A DNA stretch of 9,650 nt from an uncultured bacterium. GTDB taxonomy: Bacteria; Actinomycetota; Thermoleophilia; BMS3ABIN01. This document shows, in pieces, positions 6,291 to 9,650 of this stretch. A program made the position numbers and the translations under genes. Where the stretch lies: contig CAJVWY010000036.1 of assembly GCA_913009925.1 (NCBI GenBank), positions 1 through 9,650 on the forward strand, in the 5' to 3' direction. Within the stretch, counting starts at the first letter, position 1, and every line of letters begins with the position of its first letter. The notes below the pieces were generated by a model. The model was given only the letters and a program-made list of their open reading frames with translations. It was not told the DNA's origin and ran no database searches.

Positions 6291-7175
6291 TTATCGCTTC
6301 AGGCTGAGGGAGCCGACGGGCGCCAAGGCCCAGGCGCGGAGGCCGGTCCGGCGCAAGGCCGCCGCCGCCGCCTCCGCCTCGCCAGCCGCGGCGAACAGGC
6401 CGAATACCGAGGGGCCGCTGCCGCCCATCAGCACCCCGGCCGCTCCCAGCTCCAGCAGGCTGTCCCTGATCCGGCCGATCTCCGGCACCAGCAGCGACGC
6501 CACCGTCTCCAGGTCATTGTGGAGCAGCGACGCCATCCCCTCCAAACCTCTGACCTTGCCCAGGGACGCTTTCAACTCCCCGCAACGGGAACGGAGGTCC
6601 AGCGTAGAAACTCCACCTGCCTCGTCGAACAGCTGGTAGACCCTGGCCGTCGACAGTTCCGCATCCGGGACCGCGAGGGCGATATGGTAACGGGGAAGGC
6701 CGCCCGCAGCCTCCAGCAACTCGCCGGCCCCTGCCGCCAGCTGCGGCCCCTCTGCAAGAAAGAAGGGCACATCCGCTCCCAGACCCGCGGCGATGGCCGA
6801 CAGGCGCTCCCTGGTCAGACCCAGCCCCGCCATGCAGTCCACCGCCTTCATCACCGCCGCGGCGTCCGAGCTGCCGCCGGCGAGTCCGGCGGCCATCGGG
6901 ATCTCTTTTCCTATCTCGATATCGATGCTGAAGGCCTTGCCTGTCTCCTGCTGCAGTGCCCGTACCGCCCTGCTGACGATATTGTCCTCTTCAGGGATAT
7001 CCATTCCCCTCACCCGTATACCCTCCCGGGAAGGGGTGACCCTGATGGAGTCGTACAGGGACACCTTCTCCATCAGCGAACAGATGGAATGGTAGCCATC
7101 GGCGCGCCGCGGTCCCACATGGAGGCAAAGGTTTATCTTGGCCGGAGCCTGAAGCTCTATCGCCCGCTCAGCCAC
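6291..7175 (-). CDS. ispE: 4-diphosphocytidyl-2-C-methyl-D-erythritol kinase
   Basis: IspE phosphorylates CDP-methylerythritol with ATP in the MEP pathway to isopentenyl diphosphate. Numbering from the chosen start (294 aa), the GHMP-kinase features are APAKINL (10-16, with active-site Lys13), the glycine-rich ATP loop PMAAGLAGGSSDAAA (93-107), GADVPFF with the catalytic Asp135, and the C-terminal GHMP motif LMGGSGPSVFGLF (249-261). A longer reading from TTG at 7211 is open. I chose GTG at 7175 because GGGAGG (7181-7186) sits five bases before it and the protein then begins just ahead of the conserved APAKINL, as in other IspE proteins. The GTG overlaps the rsmA stop by 8 bp, suggesting translational coupling. 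A candidate terminator follows. Confidence 0.95.
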   Translation of the reverse strand: MAERAIELQAPAKINLCLHVGPRRADGYHSICSLMEKVSLYDSIRVTPSREGIRVRGMDIPEEDNIVSRAVRALQQETGKAFSIDIEIGKEIPMAAGLAGGSSDAAAVMKAVDCMAGLGLTRERLSAIAAGLGADVPFFLAEGPQLAAGAGELLEAAGGLPRYHIALAVPDAELSTARVYQLFDEAGGVSTLDLRSRCGELKASLGKVRGLEGMASLLHNDLETVASLLVPEIGRIRDSLLELGAAGVLMGGSGPSVFGLFAAAGEAEAAAAALRRTGLRAWALAPVGSLSLKR

Positions 7176-8097
7176 CGGAACCTCCCGCCCCGCTCTCCAG
7201 GAACCCCGCAAGCTCCAGGTACTGTTCCGGTGTCAGGTCCTGGGGACGCGCGTTTTCAGCCAGCCCCAGCCCGCTCAAGGCGGCGGCGGCCATCCGTTTG
7301 CGACCCGGCGCATCCAGGGTGGTGAACGGCTGCGGCAGCCTGCTGTCCGCGGCCTCGGCCATACTATTGGCCAGTGTCTTGCGGCGGTGGCTGAACGCGG
7401 CCCGCACCACCGCCCGCACCGCCTGGAATCCGCCCACATCCGCTTCCTGTCTGCGCCGGAAGGCCAGCAGGCTCGAACGCACCCGGGGCCGGGGATAAAA
7501 GACGTTGCCGGATACCGGCCGTGAGGAGACCTTCTCCGCGAACAGCTGGGTCATCACCGATGTGCCGCCGTAGGCGGAGGTCCCCGGCGGAGCAAAAAGC
7601 CGGTCAGCTATCTCCCGCTGCACCATAAGACACCACATCTCCAGCGCCGGCAGCTCTTCCAGGCTCTTCATCACCAGGGGTACAGCCACGTTATAGGGAA
7701 GATTGGCGACGAATTTGCGCGGCGGCGGGTCCAGCGAGCGCAGATCCAGCTTGAGCGCGTCAGCAGCCACCAGGTGGAAGCCCCGCGCGCCGCCAAACTC
7801 CTTTCCCAGCAGGCCGGCAAGGGTGGTATCCAGCTCGATGCAGTGAACGTGGCCGCAACGCTGCACCAGCCTCTCCGTAAGCACACCCAGCCCCGGCCCC
7901 ACCTCCAGGACGACATCGCCACGCCCCAGGGCGGCGGTCCGCTCGATCACATCGACGATATTGGGGTCGATGAGGAAGTTCTGGCCCAGTGCCCGGTCCG
8001 GCGATACGCCGCTTAAGCGCATCTTCTGCAAGGGGGTCAGGCGGGTATCCGGTTCTGGCAAGACAGTCCCCCCCGTTCGGTCAGGCAACCGGTCCAT
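7168..8097 (-). CDS. rsmA: 16S rRNA (adenine1518-N6/adenine1519-N6)-dimethyltransferase
   Basis: RsmA (KsgA) dimethylates two adjacent adenines in the 3' terminal hairpin of 16S rRNA during small-subunit assembly, using S-adenosylmethionine. The protein is 309 aa. The family mark ALGQNFLIDPNIV is at 36-48. The SAM-binding motif I is EVGPGLGVLTERL (65-77), motif II acidic CIELD (86-90), and the target-adenine motif NLPYNV (132-137). The C-terminal helical domain holds FSHRRKTLANSM. Residues 1-18 are a proline-rich extension of low conservation. The ATG has AGGTGAGG just upstream. It follows the DUF47 gene by 17 bp and its stop overlaps the ispE start. The rsmA-ispE pairing is common in actinobacteria and Firmicutes. 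Confidence 0.97.
   Translation of the reverse strand: MDRLPDRTGGTVLPEPDTRLTPLQKMRLSGVSPDRALGQNFLIDPNIVDVIERTAALGRGDVVLEVGPGLGVLTERLVQRCGHVHCIELDTTLAGLLGKEFGGARGFHLVAADALKLDLRSLDPPPRKFVANLPYNVAVPLVMKSLEELPALEMWCLMVQREIADRLFAPPGTSAYGGTSVMTQLFAEKVSSRPVSGNVFYPRPRVRSSLLAFRRRQEADVGGFQAVRAVVRAAFSHRRKTLANSMAEAADSRLPQPFTTLDAPGRKRMAAAALSGLGLAENARPQDLTPEQYLELAGFLESGAGGSGG
7181..7186 (-). promoter_or_regulatory. Shine-Dalgarno site that fixes the ispE start
   Basis: GGGAGG on the minus strand, inside the end of rsmA, lies five bases before GTG 7175-7173. The upstream TTG at 7211 has no comparable site. Confidence 0.75.
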
Positions 8098-8114
8098 ATC
8101 CTCACCTGCGGCGC

Positions 8115-8825
8115 TTAGGATATCTCCAGGTGCCTGATGGCTATCAACCTGATGGTCTCGGCACAGTATGCCGCCTGGTCCGCCAGCTCTTCCAGACGCT
8201 CGATGATGGCCTTCAGCTGGTGGAAGGTCTTGAAGTCGATGTCCATCTCGAAGAGGATAGCGTAGATCTTCACGTAATAATCGTCGACCTCGCCCTCGAT
8301 ACGGTCCACTTCCTCGGATGCCTCCATGGCGTCACGCATGCTCGGCTGCATCTTGAGGATAACATCCCGCAGCATTCGCACAGCCTTCAGATCCGTTTCA
8401 GACATCTCCTCCAGCAACTGGTTCAGTTCGGGAGACAGCTCAAAGCGGCGCATGGCGATGCGGTCGCCGGCACCGGTGGCGTAGTTGGCTATATGGTCCA
8501 GCCCGTTCACCAGCCGGAGCAGATCGACGCGGCTGATGGGGAAGAACCCGGAACTGTACAGGCTGCCGAGGATGTCGCGCCGCATGTTATCGCATCTGCT
8601 CTCCATGGCGTCCAGTTCTCCCGCGGCCTTGTCCATGGCCTCATAGGCATCGGCACAGTAGAACTTGACGACATCGTGCAGCTTCTCGGTGATGGCCACC
8701 ACCAGGTCCACCATCTCCAGGACCTGGTCCAGGGTCCGCTGCTCGCTGGCCTTGCCCAGGTCCCTGACCGTGCCCTCCACGCCGGCTCCGGTCATCGAAT
8801 CCTTTATTCTTCTCCAGACTCCCAT
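8115..8825 (-). CDS. DUF47 / PhoU-like phosphate transport accessory protein
   Basis: The protein is 236 aa, almost wholly alpha-helical with no membrane segments, and fits the DUF47 (PhoU-like, TIGR00153) family. These cytoplasmic proteins are commonly encoded beside PiT phosphate transporters and are thought to regulate them. PhoU-like metal-binding patterns are visible as ESRCD in the first helical bundle and EEVDRIEGEVDD in the second. PISRVDLLRLVNGLDHIAN is a typical DUF47 stretch. The ATG (8825) lies 7 bp after the transporter stop, and AGGTG overlapping that stop serves as ribosome site, so the pair is probably translated together. A second ATG lies four bases upstream in another frame. 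The regulatory role is inferred from family and neighbour. Confidence 0.92.
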   Translation of the reverse strand: MGVWRRIKDSMTGAGVEGTVRDLGKASEQRTLDQVLEMVDLVVAITEKLHDVVKFYCADAYEAMDKAAGELDAMESRCDNMRRDILGSLYSSGFFPISRVDLLRLVNGLDHIANYATGAGDRIAMRRFELSPELNQLLEEMSETDLKAVRMLRDVILKMQPSMRDAMEASEEVDRIEGEVDDYYVKIYAILFEMDIDFKTFHQLKAIIERLEELADQAAYCAETIRLIAIRHLEIS

Positions 8826-8832
8826 GCATCAC

Positions 8833-9650
8833 CTACCTGGTAAAGGTTAGCAGTACATAGTAGGTACCCGCCGCGGCTACCGCGCAAAAAGGCAAGGTCA
8901 CAATCCAGGCCAGAAGTATATCACGGAAGGTGCGCCAGCCCACATCCCGGATACCCGACGCCATCCCGGTGCCGGTGACCGAGGAGGTCACTACATGGGT
9001 AGTGGATACCGGCAGCCCCAGCCGCGACGCCGAGAAGATAATCATGGCCGCGCCGGTCTCCGCCGAGAAGCCATGCACCGGGTGCAGTTTGGTAATGCCT
9101 TCACCCAGCGTCCGAATCAGGCGGAAGGACATGACGCTCAGATAGGTCCCCAGAGCCATGGCGCCGGCGCAGATGACAATCACCCAGATGGGCACGTGAA
9201 CCTCGTCCCAGCCATAGAAGGCGGTCAGGAACAGGGCGATGATGCCCATCACCTTGGTAGCGTCATTCGAACCGTGGGTGAAAGAGACGAAAGCGGAGGA
9301 GAATATCTGCATCTTGCGGTAGAAACCGTCCGCCTGCTCGATATCCAGCCGCATGGCCCTCAGTATGCGGCGCGAGGCCAGCATCAGCAAGCCGCCGGCG
9401 GTCATGCCCAGCAACGGTGACAGTAGCAGGGACACCATCACCAGCGCCGCCTTGTTCCAGTTCACCCCCGCCGAGCCCAGCGCTACCAGCGCCGCCCCGA
9501 TCAGCCCGCCTACCAGGGCATGAGATGAGCTGACCGGCAGCCCCCATAACCAGGTGAGCAGGTCCCAGAGGAAGGCGCCCACCAGCGCCGCTATCACCAG
9601 GCGCGCCATGGTGTTGCCGTCGGCTTTGCCGAAGTCGATGACGCCGGCGA
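8833..9650 (-). CDS. pit: PiT-family inorganic phosphate transporter, C-terminal part (5' end outside window)
   Basis: PiT proteins are inner-membrane low-affinity phosphate transporters that work with H+ or Na+. The frame stays open to 9650, and the ATG at 9609 is internal. The residues before it (GVIDFGKADGNTM) lead directly into a membrane helix, as in the middle of known PiT proteins. About 272 codons are present. Visible parts are the central LPVSSSHALVGGLIGAAL, a cytoplasmic loop, SFTHGSNDATKVMGIIALF (the second copy of the PiT repeat, with its conserved GSND), and GLPVSTTHVVTSSVTGTG (the repeat of the SSSHA motif). Several hydrophobic helices end at a final one close to the C-terminus (TYYVLLTFTR). 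It is followed after 7 bp by the DUF47 gene. The ion used cannot be told from sequence. Confidence 0.96.
   Translation of the reverse strand, partial: AGVIDFGKADGNTMARLVIAALVGAFLWDLLTWLWGLPVSSSHALVGGLIGAALVALGSAGVNWNKAALVMVSLLLSPLLGMTAGGLLMLASRRILRAMRLDIEQADGFYRKMQIFSSAFVSFTHGSNDATKVMGIIALFLTAFYGWDEVHVPIWVIVICAGAMALGTYLSVMSFRLIRTLGEGITKLHPVHGFSAETGAAMIIFSASRLGLPVSTTHVVTSSVTGTGMASGIRDVGWRTFRDILLAWIVTLPFCAVAAAGTYYVLLTFTR

Noticed and set aside
7989..8843. 284-codon plus-strand frame opposite DUF47
   Set aside because: It is a mirror of the helical DUF47 coding sequence, with no independent evidence of coding.

Overview
The window is one end of a high-GC bacterial contig, probably a metagenome or draft assembly. 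Its first 162 bases are not genomic. They are Illumina library adapter sequence: a degraded copy, then a T13 run, then a P7 index primer. Real DNA starts at 163. Every recognisable gene lies on the minus strand, so the reading order runs from 9650 down to 163.

Upstream block (9650 to 6291): the 3' part of a PiT-family phosphate transporter, a DUF47/PhoU-like accessory protein, rsmA (16S rRNA dimethyltransferase) and ispE (CDP-ME kinase of the MEP isoprenoid pathway). Spacings are 7 bp, 17 bp and an 8-bp overlap, so this looks like one transcription unit. A candidate terminator follows ispE.

Middle (6290 to 5573): about 700 bp without protein genes. It holds a hairpin-dense stretch of unknown function, a perfect 24-bp GC palindrome, and a tRNA-Gln(UUG) gene with its own strong promoter and an intrinsic terminator.

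Downstream block (5572 to 163): glmU (UDP-GlcNAc synthesis), prs (PRPP synthase), rplY/ctc (ribosomal protein bL25), pth (peptidyl-tRNA hydrolase) and mfd (transcription-repair coupling factor). The contig end cuts mfd about 534 codons in. Gaps are 17 to 40 bp and most genes have visible Shine-Dalgarno sites.

The order rsmA-ispE-(...)-glmU-prs-rplY-pth-mfd is a conserved housekeeping neighbourhood of Gram-positive-type bacteria (Bacillus has a closely similar order, and actinobacteria have related ones). With the high GC, a deep-branching actinobacterium or a high-GC Firmicute-like lineage is likely, but the sequence alone does not settle this. The genes serve cell-wall precursor and nucleotide precursor supply, translation quality, isoprenoid synthesis and repair. 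I see no phage, CRISPR, defence or secondary-metabolite system. The one stretch that could hold something undescribed is the structured intergenic DNA at about 5849-6262.
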